Part shown: positions 20,446 through 30,042 of the stretch, piece after piece
Layout of the letters: each line of letters opens with the position of its first letter
How positions within the stretch are numbered: the first letter of the stretch is position 1
Source of the DNA: Polynucleobacter kasalickyi
GTDB lineage: Bacteria > Pseudomonadota > Gammaproteobacteria > Burkholderiales > Burkholderiaceae
DNA: 35,767 nt
NCBI RefSeq assembly: GCF_900176405.1
Contig: NZ_FWXJ01000019.1
Coordinates: forward strand, 1-35,767
Reading direction: 5' to 3'
The notes under the pieces: model-generated
Told to the model about the DNA's origin: nothing
The model's input: the letters and a program-made list of their open reading frames with translations, nothing else
Databases searched by the model: none
Program-made: the position numbers and the translations under genes

Positions 20446-21276
20446 ATGGCACTGATCAAGACAAAACCAACCTCACCTGGACGTCGTTCCATGGTGAAAT
20501 TGGTTAACCCAGATTTACATAAGGGTAAGCCATTTGCACCGTTATTAGAGCCACAAATTCAAAATGCTGGTAGAAATAACAACGGTCACATTACGACTCG
20601 TCACAAAGGTGGCGGACATAAGCATCATTACCGTGTTGTTGATTTCAAGCGTAATGATAAAGATGGTATTCCAGCAAAAATTGAACGCTTAGAATACGAT
20701 CCAAACCGTACTGCTAACTTAGCATTGTTGTTATTTGCAGATGGTGAAAGACGTTACATCATTGCTGCTAAAGGCATGGTTCAAGGTCAGCCAATTATGA
20801 GTGGATCTGAAGCGCCAATTAAAGCTGGTAATAATTTGCCAATCCGTAATATTCCTGTTGGTAGCACAATTCACTGCGTTGAAATGATGCCTGGTAAAGG
20901 TGCTCAAATTGCTCGCTCGGCTGGTGGATCAGCTGTGTTATTGGCGCGCGAAGGCATTTATGCTCAAGTTCGTTTGAGATCAGGTGAAGTAAGACGTGTT
21001 CATATTGAATGCAGAGCTACTATCGGTGAAGTTGGTAATGAAGAACATTCATTACGTCAAATAGGTAAAGCTGGTGCTAATCGTTGGCGTGGTATTCGTC
21101 CAACAGTTCGCGGCGTTGCTATGAACCCTGTTGACCATCCACATGGTGGTGGTGAAGGAAGAACTGGGGAAGGTCGTGTACCTGTCTCTCCATGGGGAAC
21201 CCCGACTAAGGGTTATCGTACAAGACGTAACAAGCGCACTACGACAATGATCGTTCAGCGTCGTCAAAAACGTTAA
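20446..21276 (+). CDS. rplB: 50S ribosomal protein L2
   Basis: L2 is a primary 23S rRNA binder at the subunit interface, required for subunit joining and near the peptidyl transferase centre. The 276-residue protein starts [15 protein letters not shown] and carries the signature [14 protein letters not shown] followed by [13 protein letters not shown] longer in-frame start at 20425 lies upstream of the GGAGG at 20432-20436 and inside rplW; the 20446 start is 9 bases from that site and matches the family. Confidence 0.98.
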   Translation: MALIKTKPTSPGRRSMVKLVNPDLHKGKPFAPLLEPQIQNAGRNNNGHITTRHKGGGHKHHYRVVDFKRNDKDGIPAKIERLEYDPNRTANLALLLFADGERRYIIAAKGMVQGQPIMSGSEAPIKAGNNLPIRNIPVGSTIHCVEMMPGKGAQIARSAGGSAVLLAREGIYAQVRLRSGEVRRVHIECRATIGEVGNEEHSLRQIGKAGANRWRGIRPTVRGVAMNPVDHPHGGGEGRTGEGRVPVSPWGTPTKGYRTRRNKRTTTMIVQRRQKR

Positions 21277-21294
21277 TCGACTGAGGAAATCAAA

Positions 21295-21570
21295 ATGACT
21301 CGTTCAGCAAAAAAAGGCCCATTCTGTGATGCCAACCTTGTTAAAAAGGTTGAAACTGCAGTAGCCATTAAAGACAAAAAGCCCATTAAAACATGGTCAA
21401 GACGTTCAACTATTCTCCCTGATTTTATCGGGTTGACGATTGCCGTTCATAACGGTCGTCAACATGTACCGGTTTATGTTTCAGAGAACATGGTTGGTCA
21501 TAAACTCGGTGAATTTGCGTTGACTAGAACTTTTAAAGGTCACGCAGCCGACAAGAAAGCTAAGAAGTAA
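21295..21570 (+). CDS. rpsS: 30S ribosomal protein S19
   Basis: S19 binds the head of the 30S subunit with S13 and contacts the A-site tRNA region and bridge B1a. The 91-residue protein starts [15 protein letters not shown] and has the conserved [16 protein letters not shown] and [18 protein letters not shown] segments. The ribosome binding site GAGGAAA precedes it. It lies 18 bases after rplB and 9 before rplV. Confidence 0.98.
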   Translation: MTRSAKKGPFCDANLVKKVETAVAIKDKKPIKTWSRRSTILPDFIGLTIAVHNGRQHVPVYVSENMVGHKLGEFALTRTFKGHAADKKAKK

Positions 21571-21579
21571 GGGGAAATG

Positions 21580-21909
21580 ATGGAAACTAAAGCCATTCAC
21601 CGTAGTGCCAGAATCAGTGCGCAAAAGACACGTCTCGTTGCGGATCAGATTCGCGGTCTACCAATTGCGAGAGCAATAAATATTCTAACTTTCAGTCCTA
21701 AAAAAGCTGCATTTATCATGAAAAAAGTTGTTGAATCTGCAATTGCTAATGCAGAACACAACAGCGGTATTGATATTGATGAATTAAAAGTTAAAGCGGT
21801 TACTGTCGACAAGGCAACTTCACTCAAGCGTTTTACTGCTAGAGCAAAAGGCCGCGGTAACAAAATTGAAAAACAAACTTGTCACATCACTGTGACTTTG
21901 AGTAATTAA
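21580..21909 (+). CDS. rplV: 50S ribosomal protein L22
   Basis: L22 contacts all domains of 23S rRNA, and its beta-hairpin lines the exit tunnel near the macrolide region. From ATG 21580 it has 109 residues (E. coli 110), beginning [16 protein letters not shown]. The adjacent ATG 21577 is too close (2 bases) to the GGGG at 21571-21574; 21580 is better spaced. The C-terminal [14 protein letters not shown] hairpin tip is conserved. Confidence 0.97.
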   Translation: METKAIHRSARISAQKTRLVADQIRGLPIARAINILTFSPKKAAFIMKKVVESAIANAEHNSGIDIDELKVKAVTVDKATSLKRFTARAKGRGNKIEKQTCHITVTLSN

Positions 21910-21918
21910 GGAAGAGTC

Positions 21919-22731
21919 ATGGGTCAAAAGATTAATCCCAATGGTTTCCGTCTTGCGGTCACTCGCAACTGGACTTCACGCTGGTATGCTGGTAATACAG
22001 ACTTTGCTGGTATGCTCCAAGAAGATATCGAAGTGCGTAATTACTTAAAGAAAAAATTGAAAAATGCTTCTGTAAGTAAAGTAATTATTGAGCGTCCAGC
22101 TAAAAACGCAAAAATTACCATTTTAAGTTCACGTCCAGGTGTAGTGATCGGTAAAAAAGGTGAAGATATCGAAGTGCTCCGCAAGGAACTTCAAAAGCGT
22201 ATGGGCGTTCCAGTTCACGTTAATATCGAAGAAATTCGTAAGCCTGAAATCGATGCGCAGTTAATTGCTGATTCAATTACTCAGCAGTTAGAAAAGCGTA
22301 TTATGTTCCGTCGTGCGATGAAGCGTGCAATGCAAAGTGCTATGCGTCTTGGAGCTCAAGGTATCAAAATCATGAGTTCTGGTCGTTTAAATGGTGCTGA
22401 AATTGCTAGACGTGAATGGTACCGTGAAGGTCGTGTTCCACTTCATACATTAAAAGCTGATATTGATTATGCAACTTCTGAAGCTGAAACTACTTACGGA
22501 ATTATTGGCGTAAAAGTATGGGTCTATAAAGGCGATACTTTAGGAAATAATGTTGTAATTCCTGCAGTTCCAGCGCAACCTGAGGTTGATGATGACAAGA
22601 AATCACGTCGTGCACCACGTGGTCCTCGTAAAGCTGAAGGTTCTGATGGCGATAAGCCAGAAGTAAAGGCAGCTGTGAAGAGGGTTCGTAAAGTTGTGAA
22701 GCCTGAAGATGCACCTAAGGCAGGAGAATAA
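21919..22731 (+). CDS. rpsC: 30S ribosomal protein S3
   Basis: S3 is at the mRNA entry tunnel and helps unwind message structure. The 270-residue protein is longer than E. coli S3 (233) because of a charged C-terminal tail (from about residue 215) rich in Lys, Arg, Asp and Glu; such tails are normal in Burkholderiales. The KH domain GKKG loop is at 78-81. The start [11 protein letters not shown] is conserved. rplP starts 2 bases later. Confidence 0.98.
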   Translation: MGQKINPNGFRLAVTRNWTSRWYAGNTDFAGMLQEDIEVRNYLKKKLKNASVSKVIIERPAKNAKITILSSRPGVVIGKKGEDIEVLRKELQKRMGVPVHVNIEEIRKPEIDAQLIADSITQQLEKRIMFRRAMKRAMQSAMRLGAQGIKIMSSGRLNGAEIARREWYREGRVPLHTLKADIDYATSEAETTYGIIGVKVWVYKGDTLGNNVVIPAVPAQPEVDDDKKSRRAPRGPRKAEGSDGDKPEVKAAVKRVRKVVKPEDAPKAGE

Positions 22732-22733
22732 TT

Positions 22734-23150
22734 ATGTTACAACCTAAACGTCGTAAATACCGTAAGGAACAAAAAGGCCGTAATACTGGAAAAGCCACAC
22801 GTGGTAATGCTGTATCGTTTGGTGAATTTGGTTTGAAGGCAATGGTTCGTGGTCGTTTAACTGCGCGCCAAATTGAAGCTGCTCGTCGTGCGATGACTCG
22901 TCATATTAAACGTGGCGGTCGTATTTGGATCAGAATTTTCCCAGATAAGCCGATTTCAACGAAGCCAGCTGAAGTTCGTATGGGTAATGGTAAAGGTAAT
23001 CCTGAGTACTACGTTGCTGAAATTCAACCAGGAAAAGTTTTATATGAAATGGACGGAGTTGATGAGGCTTTAGCGCGTGAGGCATTTAGATTGGCCGCTG
23101 CTAAATTACCATTACAAACTTCTTTCGTAATTCGTCAAATTGGCTCTTAA
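22734..23150 (+). CDS. rplP: 50S ribosomal protein L16
   Basis: L16 helps organise the A-site side of the 50S subunit. The 138-residue protein (E. coli 136) has the start [16 protein letters not shown] and the conserved [15 protein letters not shown] and [16 protein letters not shown] regions; Arg in the GRI segment is the usual hydroxylation site. The AGGAG ribosome binding site lies in the last codons of rpsC, so translation of the two is probably coupled. Confidence 0.98.
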   Translation: MLQPKRRKYRKEQKGRNTGKATRGNAVSFGEFGLKAMVRGRLTARQIEAARRAMTRHIKRGGRIWIRIFPDKPISTKPAEVRMGNGKGNPEYYVAEIQPGKVLYEMDGVDEALAREAFRLAAAKLPLQTSFVIRQIGS

Positions 23151-23164
23151 GCAGGAGAATGATT

Positions 23165-23359
23165 ATGGAAATGAAAGAATTGATGACTAAGGACGCATTA
23201 GCGTTAAACAACGAGTTATCTGAATTGCTTAAGGCTCAGTTTAAATTGCGTATGCAAAAAGGAACACAGCAATTGCAAGATACTAGCCAGTTAGGCAAAG
23301 TAAAGCGTGATATTGCCCGTGTTAAAACTGCAATGACACAGAAAGCGGCAGGAAAATGA
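23165..23359 (+). CDS. rpmC: 50S ribosomal protein L29
   Basis: L29 lies beside L23 at the tunnel exit. From ATG 23165 it has 64 residues, matching Burkholderiales L29. It is a two-helix coiled protein with the conserved [17 protein letters not shown] and [12 protein letters not shown] segments. An in-frame ATG at 23159 is only 1 base from the AGGAG at 23153-23157, while 23165 is 7 bases away and is preferred. The stop overlaps the rpsQ start (ATGA at 23356). Confidence 0.96.
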   Translation: MEMKELMTKDALALNNELSELLKAQFKLRMQKGTQQLQDTSQLGKVKRDIARVKTAMTQKAAGK

Positions 23360-23625
23360 ACGATACAACAAAATCCTTAAAACGCACTTTAGTTGGCAAA
23401 GTTGTAAGCGACAAAATGCAAAAGACAGTTACTGTTTTGGTTGAGAGAAAAGTTAAGCATGAACTTTATGGCAAATATTATTCAATGTCAAAAAAGTATC
23501 ATGCGCATGACGAAACTGATCAATTAAAAATTGGTGACACAGTTGAAATTTCTGAATCACGTCCACTTTCAAGAACAAAATCTTGGGTAGTTACACGTTT
23601 GGTTCAAGAAAACAAAGGTTTGTAA
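23356..23625 (+). CDS. rpsQ: 30S ribosomal protein S17
   Basis: S17 is a primary 16S rRNA binder (OB fold) of the 5' domain. The 89-residue protein has the conserved [20 protein letters not shown] and [18 protein letters not shown] stretches. It overlaps rpmC by 4 bases. It is the last gene of the S10 set; a hairpin and promoter-like signal follow within 15 bases. Confidence 0.98.
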   Translation: MNDTTKSLKRTLVGKVVSDKMQKTVTVLVERKVKHELYGKYYSMSKKYHAHDETDQLKIGDTVEISESRPLSRTKSWVVTRLVQENKGL

Positions 23626-23639
23626 TTTTTTAATAAAAA

Positions 23640-23672
23640 AAGATTGCACTTTGTACGCAATCTTGATATATT
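23640..23672 (+). promoter_or_regulatory. Hairpin and candidate spc promoter upstream of rplN
   Basis: An 8-bp stem, AAGATTGC (23640-23647) with GCAATCTT (23657-23664), follows an A-run after rpsQ. TTGCAC (23644-23649, 4 of 6) lies in its 5' arm and TATATT (23667-23672, 5 of 6) just after its 3' arm, with exactly 17 bases between them. E. coli also has its spc promoter between rpsQ and rplN. The remaining leader to 23816 (about 140 bases) is AT-rich with no further structure I can assign. Confidence 0.65.
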
Positions 23673-23816
23673 AGAGGGCTTCGCAGTTTTTAATTAAATT
23701 GCGATTTAAAAGTTAGTTTTTAATCCTGGTTGAGCCGAAAAGAATTCTTCTTGTAGGTGAGGCCTTTAACGGAACCAAGACTGATTGCCATTGGCATTTA
23801 AGTTGGGGAATAGATA

Positions 23817-24185
23817 ATGATTCAAACTGAAAGCAGACTACAGGTCGCAGATAATACTGGCGCCAGTGAAGTAATGTGTATCAAGGTCTTAGGTGGTTCT
23901 AAGCGCCGTTATGCAAGCATTGGTGATGTAATTAAAGTAACTGTGAAATCCGCAGCTCCAAGAGGCCGCGTTAAAAAGGGTGATATCTACAACGCTGTTG
24001 TAGTTAGAACTGCTAAAGGCGTTCGTCGCGCTGATGGCTCACTCATTAAATTCGACGCAAATGCCGCAGTTTTGCTAAATGCAAAATTAGAGCCAATCGG
24101 CACTCGTATCTTCGGGCCAGTAACGCGTGAATTGCGTACTGAACGCTTTATGAAGATTGTTTCTTTAGCCCCTGAAGTAATCTAA
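23817..24185 (+). CDS. rplN: 50S ribosomal protein L14
   Basis: L14 lies at the subunit interface, contacting 16S h14 (bridges B5 and B8), and is the binding site of the silencing factor RsfS. The 122-residue protein has [28 protein letters not shown] and ends [12 protein letters not shown]. It is the first gene of the spc set and follows a 191-base gap with the promoter-like signal at 23644-23672. Confidence 0.98.
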   Translation: MIQTESRLQVADNTGASEVMCIKVLGGSKRRYASIGDVIKVTVKSAAPRGRVKKGDIYNAVVVRTAKGVRRADGSLIKFDANAAVLLNAKLEPIGTRIFGPVTRELRTERFMKIVSLAPEVI

Positions 24186-24194
24186 GGAGAAGCG

Positions 24195-24503
24195 ATGAAA
24201 AAGATTCGTACAGGTGATCAAGTGGTTGTAACTACTGGTCGCGACAAAGGAAAAAAGGGTGTTGTGAGCGCAATGTTAGGCGATAAAGTCCTAGTTGATG
24301 GCGTTAATCAATACAAAAAAAATGTCAAGCCTAATCCAGCAACTGGTGTTACTGGTGGTGTGATTGATAAAACAATGCCTATTCAGATTTCGAATGTAGC
24401 TTTAGTCGATGCTGATGGTAAGCCATCTCGTGTTGGTATTAAAGAAGTTGACGGTAAAAAAGTTCGCTTCCTTAAAACTACTGGCGCGATCTTGACAGCT
24501 TAA
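24195..24503 (+). CDS. rplX: 50S ribosomal protein L24
   Basis: L24 is one of the two assembly-initiator proteins of the 50S subunit and contains a KOW motif, visible here as [18 protein letters not shown] (about residues 7-24). The protein has 102 residues (E. coli 104). AAGGAG lies 4 bases before the ATG, and the gene is 9 bases after rplN. Confidence 0.98.
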   Translation: MKKIRTGDQVVVTTGRDKGKKGVVSAMLGDKVLVDGVNQYKKNVKPNPATGVTGGVIDKTMPIQISNVALVDADGKPSRVGIKEVDGKKVRFLKTTGAILTA

Positions 24504-24514
24504 GGGGAATACAT

Positions 24515-25057
24515 ATGACAACAAGACTACAAGATCATTACACAAACAAAGTTGTTGGGGAACTAACAGAAAAGTTTGGATATAAGTCAGTAATGGAAGT
24601 TCCGCGTATTACTAAAATCACTTTAAATATGGGTTTGGGTGAGGCTATTGCGGATAAGAAAGTAATTGAACATGCTGTTGGTGATTTAACAAAATTAGCT
24701 GGTCAAAAACCAGTTGTAACCAAGGCTAGAAAAGCGATTGCTGGTTTTAAAATTCGTCAAGGTTATCCACTCGGTGCGATGGTAACTTTACGTGGCCAAA
24801 GAATGTTTGAGTTCCTGGATCGTTTTATTACTGTTGCTTTACCTCGTGTAAGAGATTTCCGTGGGGTTTCTGGAAAAGCTTTTGACGGTCGTGGTAACTA
24901 CAATATCGGCGTTAAAGAACAGATTATTTTTCCAGAGATTGAGTACGACAAAATTGATGCTCTACGTGGATTAAATATCAGTATTACAACAACAGCTAAA
25001 ACCGATGATGAAGCAAAAGCTTTGTTAGCGGCTTTTAAATTCCCATTCCGTAACTAA
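24515..25057 (+). CDS. rplE: 50S ribosomal protein L5
   Basis: L5 binds 5S rRNA and contacts S13 and P-site tRNA across the subunit interface. The 180-residue protein (E. coli 179) has the conserved [20 protein letters not shown] segment (here [16 protein letters not shown]) and [20 protein letters not shown] near 130-149. It lies 11 bases after rplX, so the E. coli-type S8 site at the rplX-rplE junction would have to lie mainly within coding sequence. Confidence 0.98.
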   Translation: MTTRLQDHYTNKVVGELTEKFGYKSVMEVPRITKITLNMGLGEAIADKKVIEHAVGDLTKLAGQKPVVTKARKAIAGFKIRQGYPLGAMVTLRGQRMFEFLDRFITVALPRVRDFRGVSGKAFDGRGNYNIGVKEQIIFPEIEYDKIDALRGLNISITTTAKTDDEAKALLAAFKFPFRN

Positions 25058-25066
25058 GGGGTTATC

Positions 25067-25372
25067 GTGGCTAAAATGTCATTAATTGAACGTGAAAAAA
25101 AGCGCAGCAAGTTAGTAGCTAAATATGCTGTAAAACGTGCTGAACTCAAAGCAACTATTGAAGATGCCTCAAAGTCTGATGAAGAACGTTATGATGCACG
25201 CTTAAAGTTGCAAGCTTTACCCCGTAATGCAAGCCCCATTCGCCAGCGTAATCGTTGTGCTTTGACTGGACGTCCACGTGGAACATTCCGTAAGTTCGGT
25301 TTGGGTCGCGGAAAAATCCGTGAGATCGCCTTTAGAGGTGAAATTCCGGGCGTCACTAAAGCCAGCTGGTAA
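25067..25372 (+). CDS. rpsN: 30S ribosomal protein S14 (zinc-independent type)
   Basis: S14 is a head protein of the 30S subunit. The 101-residue length and the single cysteine in the [20 protein letters not shown] region show the long, C-minus form without the CxxC zinc ribbon. It starts with GTG at 25067 after AAGGGG; the protein reads [13 protein letters not shown], as in other proteobacteria. The downstream ATG at 25076 would remove only three residues and is less likely. Confidence 0.96.
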   Translation: MAKMSLIEREKKRSKLVAKYAVKRAELKATIEDASKSDEERYDARLKLQALPRNASPIRQRNRCALTGRPRGTFRKFGLGRGKIREIAFRGEIPGVTKASW

Positions 25373-25393
25373 AAAGACAGATTAGGAGAATTT

Positions 25394-25789
25394 ATGAGCT
25401 TTACCGATCCAATCGCAGATATGTTAACTAGAATTCGTAATGCGCAAGCAGTACATAAGCCTGGTGTAACAATGCCTTCATCAAAATTGAAAGTTTCAAT
25501 CGCTAACGTTTTAAAAGACGAAGGTTACATTGAAAGTTTTGAAATTACTGGCGAAACTGCAAAACCGGTTTTAAATATTGCACTCAAATATTATGCAGGT
25601 CGCCCTGTTATTGAGCGTATTGAACGTGTTTCAAAACCTGGTTTAAGAATTTACAAAGGCCGTTACGAGATTCCACAAGTGATGAATGGTCTCGGCGTAG
25701 CAATTATTTCAACCCCTCAGGGCTTGATGACTGATCGCAAAGCACGTGCAAACGGTGTTGGCGGTGAAGTTCTCTGCTACGTAGCTTAA
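25394..25789 (+). CDS. rpsH: 30S ribosomal protein S8
   Basis: S8 binds the central domain of 16S rRNA early in assembly and in E. coli represses the spc operon. The 131-residue protein has the start [18 protein letters not shown] and the conserved [16 protein letters not shown] segment. AGGAG precedes the ATG. It is 21 bases after rpsN and 10 before rplF. Confidence 0.98.
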   Translation: MSFTDPIADMLTRIRNAQAVHKPGVTMPSSKLKVSIANVLKDEGYIESFEITGETAKPVLNIALKYYAGRPVIERIERVSKPGLRIYKGRYEIPQVMNGLGVAIISTPQGLMTDRKARANGVGGEVLCYVA

Positions 25790-25799
25790 GGAGATAACT

Positions 25800-26333
25800 A
25801 TGTCACGTGTCGGTAAGTCACCAATAGCAGTTCCAGCAGGCGCTGAAATTCAAATTAATGCAGGTTTAGTTACAGTTAAAGGACCATTAGGTACTTTGAC
25901 TCATCAAATTCACCCATTAGTTTCATTGAAGCAAGAGGGTACTCAGTTAGTTGTAAGTCGTAATGATGAGTCTCGTGAGTCTAATGCATTGTCTGGTACA
26001 ACTAGAGCAATCGTTAACAACATGGTAAACGGCGTTACTAAAGGTTTTGAACGCAAGTTGAATTTAGTAGGTGTTGGATATCGTGCGGCAGCGCAAGGTA
26101 CATCACTTAAGTTGCAACTAGGTTTTTCACATGATGTGATTTATCAGTTGCCTGAAGGTGTGAAAGCTGAAACACCTACTCAAACTGAAATCCTAATTAA
26201 AGGTTCCAACAAGCAACAAGTTGGACAGGTAGCCGCTGAAGTTCGCGCTTACAGATCACCAGAGCCGTATAAAGGTAAGGGTGTTCGTTATAGCGATGAA
26301 GTGGTAATTATTAAAGAAACCAAGAAGAAGTAA
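25800..26333 (+). CDS. rplF: 50S ribosomal protein L6
   Basis: L6 binds near the sarcin-ricin loop and the factor-binding site. The 177-residue protein has two repeated alpha/beta domains, the start [14 protein letters not shown] and the C-terminal signature [22 protein letters not shown] lies in the 10 bases after rpsH. Confidence 0.98.
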   Translation: MSRVGKSPIAVPAGAEIQINAGLVTVKGPLGTLTHQIHPLVSLKQEGTQLVVSRNDESRESNALSGTTRAIVNNMVNGVTKGFERKLNLVGVGYRAAAQGTSLKLQLGFSHDVIYQLPEGVKAETPTQTEILIKGSNKQQVGQVAAEVRAYRSPEPYKGKGVRYSDEVVIIKETKKK

Positions 26334-26345
26334 TCGAGGCCGAAT

Positions 26346-26705
26346 ATGTTGAACAAAAAAGAATCACGTTTACGTCGTTCACGTCAAACACGCATCAAGA
26401 TTGCAGAGTTAGTAGTTCCACGCATTGCTATTATGCGTACAAACTTACATATTTCTGCTCAGTTGTATAGTGCTTGTGGAACGAAAGTGTTGGCTTCTGC
26501 TTCCACAATGGAATCTGAATTACGTACAGCGCTGTCAAACAATGGTGGTAACAGCAAAGCTGCTACTGAAATTGGTAAGTTAATTGCTGAGAGAGCGATC
26601 AAAGCAGGAGTAACAGATGTTGCTTTTGATCGTTCAGGTTTTCGTTATCACGGTCGCGTAAAAGCTTTAGCTGAAGCTGCACGTGAAGCAGGTCTCAAGT
26701 TCTAA
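26346..26705 (+). CDS. rplR: 50S ribosomal protein L18
   Basis: L18 binds 5S rRNA with L5 and L25 to form the central protuberance. The 119-residue protein has an Arg/Lys-rich N terminus ([15 protein letters not shown]) and the conserved C-terminal [27 protein letters not shown] pattern (shown in part: [14 protein letters not shown]). The ribosome binding site CGAGGCC is modest. It lies 12 bases after rplF. Confidence 0.98.
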   Translation: MLNKKESRLRRSRQTRIKIAELVVPRIAIMRTNLHISAQLYSACGTKVLASASTMESELRTALSNNGGNSKAATEIGKLIAERAIKAGVTDVAFDRSGFRYHGRVKALAEAAREAGLKF

Positions 26706-26739
26706 TCGGCGTAGCTGATAAAGGTCAAGGAAAAAGATT

Positions 26740-27258
26740 ATGGCAAAAATGCAAGCAAAAATGCAATCTGATGAGCGCGATGATGGTTTACGCGAAAAAA
26801 TGATTGCTGTAAACCGTGTAACGAAAGTTGTTAAAGGCGGTCGTATTTTAGGTTTCGCAGCACTTACCGTAGTTGGTGATGGCGATGGTCGTATTGGTAT
26901 GGGTAAGGGTAAATCTAAAGAAGTGCCTGTTGCTGTTCAAAAAGCAATGGACGAAGCACGTCGTAAGATGATCAAGGTTCCACTCCGTCAAGGCACATTA
27001 CAGCATACAGTTATTGGTGAGCATGGTGCCTCACGTGTTTTGATCTCTCCTGCTAAAGAAGGTACTGGCGTTATCGCCGGTGGTCCGATGCGCGCAATTT
27101 TTGATGTAATGGGTGTTACTAACGTTGTTGCTAAGTCTATTGGTTCAACAAACCCATACAATATGGTTCGTGCAACTATCAACGGCCTTGCGAAGATGAG
27201 TACTCCTTCTGAGATTGCTGCTAAGCGTGGCAAAACTATTGAAGAAATCTTAGGTTAA
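26740..27258 (+). CDS. rpsE: 30S ribosomal protein S5
   Basis: S5 lies at the mRNA entry and affects decoding fidelity. The 172-residue protein (E. coli 167) has the double-stranded RNA-binding-like N-terminal domain with [15 protein letters not shown] and the C-terminal [17 protein letters not shown] segment (here [18 protein letters not shown]). The short N-terminal extension ([15 protein letters not shown]) fits Burkholderiales homologues. The gap to rplR is 34 bases. Confidence 0.98.
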   Translation: MAKMQAKMQSDERDDGLREKMIAVNRVTKVVKGGRILGFAALTVVGDGDGRIGMGKGKSKEVPVAVQKAMDEARRKMIKVPLRQGTLQHTVIGEHGASRVLISPAKEGTGVIAGGPMRAIFDVMGVTNVVAKSIGSTNPYNMVRATINGLAKMSTPSEIAAKRGKTIEEILG

Positions 27259-27277
27259 TTTAAGAATCGAGAAAAAC

Positions 27278-27463
27278 ATGGCTGAAAATAAAACAGTAAA
27301 AATCCAACTAGTGCGCAGTTTAATCGGCACACGTGAAAGTCACAGAGCTACTGTTCGTGGTTTAGGTTTGGGTCGCGTTAATACTACATCGGAACTAGTT
27401 GATACTCCTGCTGTACGCGGAATGATGAATAAAGTTTCTTATCTCATTAAAGTACTTAACTGA
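27278..27463 (+). CDS. rpmD: 50S ribosomal protein L30
   Basis: L30 is a small late-assembly 50S protein. The 61-residue protein (E. coli 59) has the typical [20 protein letters not shown] and [21 protein letters not shown] segments. It sits between rpsE and rplO, the conserved spc order. Confidence 0.97.
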   Translation: MAENKTVKIQLVRSLIGTRESHRATVRGLGLGRVNTTSELVDTPAVRGMMNKVSYLIKVLN

Positions 27464-27485
27464 GTAATAGATTTCAGAGGATATG

Positions 27486-27926
27486 ATGGAATTAAATAAT
27501 TTAAAACCTGCTGCTGGTGCAAAACACGCAAAACGTCGCGTTGGTAGAGGTATTGGTTCAGGCCTTGGTAAGACTGCTGGTCGTGGACACAAAGGTCAAA
27601 AGTCACGTTCAGGCGGATTTCATAAAGTTGGTTTTGAAGGTGGTCAAATGCCTTTATATCGCCGTTTACCAAAAAGAGGCTTTGTATCATTAACAAGACG
27701 CTCTGTTGGTGAAATCACTTTAGCTGATTTGCAATCTTTAGATGTAACTGAAGTGGATTTAATTGTTTTAAGACAACATGGTTTGGCTAATGAACAAATT
27801 AAATCTGTGAAAGTTATTAAGACAGGTGAGTTATCTCGCGCTGTTACTTTAAAAGGATTAACAGCTACTGCTGGTGCTCGTGCTGCGATCGAAGCAGCTG
27901 GTGGCAAAATCCTTGAGGAAGTGTAA
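27486..27926 (+). CDS. rplO: 50S ribosomal protein L15
   Basis: L15 is a 23S rRNA-organising protein. From ATG 27486 it has 146 residues, starting [16 protein letters not shown]; the N-terminal half is Gly/Arg/Lys-rich ([20 protein letters not shown]) and threads through rRNA, and the C-terminal half is globular. ATG 27483 is adjacent but only 2 bases from the AGAGG at 27476-27480, so 27486 is preferred. secY follows after 3 bases. Confidence 0.97.
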   Translation: MELNNLKPAAGAKHAKRRVGRGIGSGLGKTAGRGHKGQKSRSGGFHKVGFEGGQMPLYRRLPKRGFVSLTRRSVGEITLADLQSLDVTEVDLIVLRQHGLANEQIKSVKVIKTGELSRAVTLKGLTATAGARAAIEAAGGKILEEV

Positions 27927-27929
27927 TTA

Positions 27930-29273
27930 ATGGCAATTAAACCGTCTAACGTATCAAGTATGGCTAAAGCTGGAAATAAATTCGGTGATCTAAAAAATCG
28001 CTTAGTTTTTCTTGTTCTAGCACTACTTGTTTATCGTCTCGGCGCTCACATTCCTGTGCCTGGTATTGACCCCAATCAATTAGCTAGCCTTTTCAATGAT
28101 GCCAAAGGTGGCATCTTGGGAATGTTTAATTTATTTTCTGGTGGTGCTCTTTCTAGATTCACGATTTTCGCTCTAGGTATCATGCCGTATATTTCTGCAT
28201 CTATTATTATGCAATTGGTTACGGTCGTTATTCCTTCAATGGAAGCATTGAAAAAAGAAGGTCGCTCAGGACAAAGAAAAATTACGCAATATACGCGTTA
28301 CGGAACAGTTTTATTAGCAACTTTCCAAGCCTTTGGTATAGCTGTTGCCCTTGAATCACAAAAAGGATTAGTTATTAATCCTGGCGTATTATTTCAAATC
28401 ACCACAGTTGTTACTTTGGTCACTGGAACAATGTTTTTGATGTGGTTGGGTGAGCAGGTAACGGAACGTGGACTTGGTAATGGTATTTCTATCATTATTT
28501 TTGCCGGTATAGCTTCTGGCCTTCCAAATGCAATTGGTGGTTTGCTTGAACTAGTGAGAACTGGTGCAATGAGTATCATTTCAGCAATCTTGGTCGTCAT
28601 TGTTGTTGGAGCGGTTACCTTCTTTGTTGTCTTTGTTGAACGTGGTCAAAGACGCATTTTAGTTAATTATGCAAAACGTCAAGTCGGTAACAAAGTTTAT
28701 GGTGGTCAATCCTCCCATTTACCTCTGAAGTTAAACATGGCTGGTGTTATTCCTCCAATTTTTGCTTCAAGCATTATTTTGTTCCCAGCAACTATTGCTC
28801 AATGGTTTACTTCTGGTGAGAACACAAACTTTGTATCTCGTTTTGTTAAAGATTTGAGTGGCACTTTACAACCTGGTCAACCCATCTACATTATTTTGTA
28901 TGCAAGTGCGATCATTTTCTTCTGTTTCTTTTATACGGCTCTCGTCTTCAATAGTCGTGAAACTGCCGATAATCTAAAGAAAAGTAGTGCGTTTGTTCCA
29001 GGAATTCGTCCAGGTGATCAAACTGCTAAGTATATTGATAAAATTTTGGCTCGTTTGACTTTAGCTGGTGCTGCGTACATCACAGTGGTTTGTTTATTGC
29101 CCGAGTTTTTAGTTTTAAATTGGAATGTTCCGTTTTATTTCGGCGGTACTTCCTTGTTAATTATTGTTGTTGTTACGATGGACTTTATGGCGCAGGTTCA
29201 ATCTTACGTAATGCAGCAGCAATATGGTTCGTTAATGAAGAAAGCCAACTTCAACATGGGACCGGGTGCTTGA
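27930..29273 (+). CDS. secY: Preprotein translocase subunit SecY
   Basis: SecY is the ten-helix channel of the Sec translocon in the inner membrane. The 447-residue protein (E. coli 443) has conserved segments including [27 protein letters not shown] (plug/TM2 region), the cytoplasmic [20 protein letters not shown] loop, and the C-terminal [14 protein letters not shown]. It starts 3 bases after rplO with GAGGA upstream, and infA begins one base after its stop. Partner secE is at 1887-2267. Confidence 0.98.
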   Translation: MAIKPSNVSSMAKAGNKFGDLKNRLVFLVLALLVYRLGAHIPVPGIDPNQLASLFNDAKGGILGMFNLFSGGALSRFTIFALGIMPYISASIIMQLVTVVIPSMEALKKEGRSGQRKITQYTRYGTVLLATFQAFGIAVALESQKGLVINPGVLFQITTVVTLVTGTMFLMWLGEQVTERGLGNGISIIIFAGIASGLPNAIGGLLELVRTGAMSIISAILVVIVVGAVTFFVVFVERGQRRILVNYAKRQVGNKVYGGQSSHLPLKLNMAGVIPPIFASSIILFPATIAQWFTSGENTNFVSRFVKDLSGTLQPGQPIYIILYASAIIFFCFFYTALVFNSRETADNLKKSSAFVPGIRPGDQTAKYIDKILARLTLAGAAYITVVCLLPEFLVLNWNVPFYFGGTSLLIIVVVTMDFMAQVQSYVMQQQYGSLMKKANFNMGPGA

Positions 29274-29274
29274 T

Positions 29275-29493
29275 ATGGCAAAAGATGATGTCATTCAAAT
29301 GGCCGGTGAGATTGTAGAAAATTTACCTAATGCTATGTTTCGTGTGAAGTTAGAAAACGGACACGTAGTTTTAGGTCATATTTCGGGAAAGATGCGGATG
29401 CATTACATTCGTATTCTGCCAGGTGATAAGGTTACTGTGGAAATGACTCCATATGACTTAACACGTGCGCGGATCATCTTTCGCGCTAAGTAG
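29275..29493 (+). CDS. infA: Translation initiation factor IF-1
   Basis: IF-1 blocks the A site during initiation and supports IF-2 and IF-3. The 72-residue protein is a single S1/OB domain with the family sequence [20 protein letters not shown] and ends [13 protein letters not shown] 29275 gives MAKDDVIQM, the normal start; the in-frame ATG 29266 lies inside secY and is rejected. The one-base gap to secY implies coupling. infA in the spc block is a common arrangement in Betaproteobacteria; in E. coli it is elsewhere. Confidence 0.97.
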   Translation: MAKDDVIQMAGEIVENLPNAMFRVKLENGHVVLGHISGKMRMHYIRILPGDKVTVEMTPYDLTRARIIFRAK

Positions 29494-29516
29494 TTTGATT
29501 TTTATAGAGGTGAGTG

Positions 29517-29633
29517 ATGAAAGTATTGGCATCTGTTAAGTGTATCTGCCGTAACTGCAAGATCATTAAACGTAAAGGCGTATTGCGTGTGATTTGTTCA
29601 ACAGATCCGCGTCATAAGCAGCGTCAAGGTTAA
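29517..29633 (+). CDS. rpmJ: 50S ribosomal protein L36
   Basis: L36 is a 38-residue zinc-ribbon protein at the base of the 50S stalk region. The protein begins [15 protein letters not shown] and ends PRHKQRQG. The zinc ligands C11, C14, C27 and H33 are present, so this is the zinc-binding (C-plus) form. An extra cysteine, C9, replaces the basic residue usual in this position. AGAGGTGAGTG upstream provides the ribosome binding site. It lies 23 bases after infA and 25 before rpsM. Confidence 0.96.
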   Translation: MKVLASVKCICRNCKIIKRKGVLRVICSTDPRHKQRQG

Positions 29634-29658
29634 GTAGATTTAATTTAGAGGAATTTAT

Positions 29659-30024
29659 ATGGCACGTATCGCCGGGGTTAATATCCCAAACCATAAACAT
29701 ACTGTTATCGGATTAACTTCGATTTTCGGAATCGGTTTAACTCGCGCAAGAAGTATTTGCGCAACGACTGGTGTTCCAGAGTCAAAGAAAGTCAAAGATT
29801 TGACTGACGCCGATTTAGAAAAAATTCGTGAGCAAGTAGGTTTAGTTGCTACTGAAGGTGATCTTCGTCGTGAAATCACGATGAATATTAAGCGTCTCAT
29901 GGACTTAGGTTGTTACCGTGGCGTACGCCATCGTAAAGGTCTTCCAGTTCGTGGTCAACGTACTAAAACCAATGCTCGTACTCGCAAAGGCCCTCGTAAG
30001 GCTGGCGTGGCATTGAAGAAATAA
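29659..30024 (+). CDS. rpsM: 30S ribosomal protein S13
   Basis: S13 lies in the 30S head, contacts L5 across bridge B1b and touches P-site tRNA with its basic tail. The 121-residue protein has [19 protein letters not shown], the helix-two-turn-helix region and the conserved [19 protein letters not shown] segment. It would be the first gene of the alpha operon in E. coli, but here only 25 bases separate it from rpmJ. Confidence 0.98.
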   Translation: MARIAGVNIPNHKHTVIGLTSIFGIGLTRARSICATTGVPESKKVKDLTDADLEKIREQVGLVATEGDLRREITMNIKRLMDLGCYRGVRHRKGLPVRGQRTKTNARTRKGPRKAGVALKK

Positions 30025-30042
30025 TAGGAAAGCGAAACTAAA

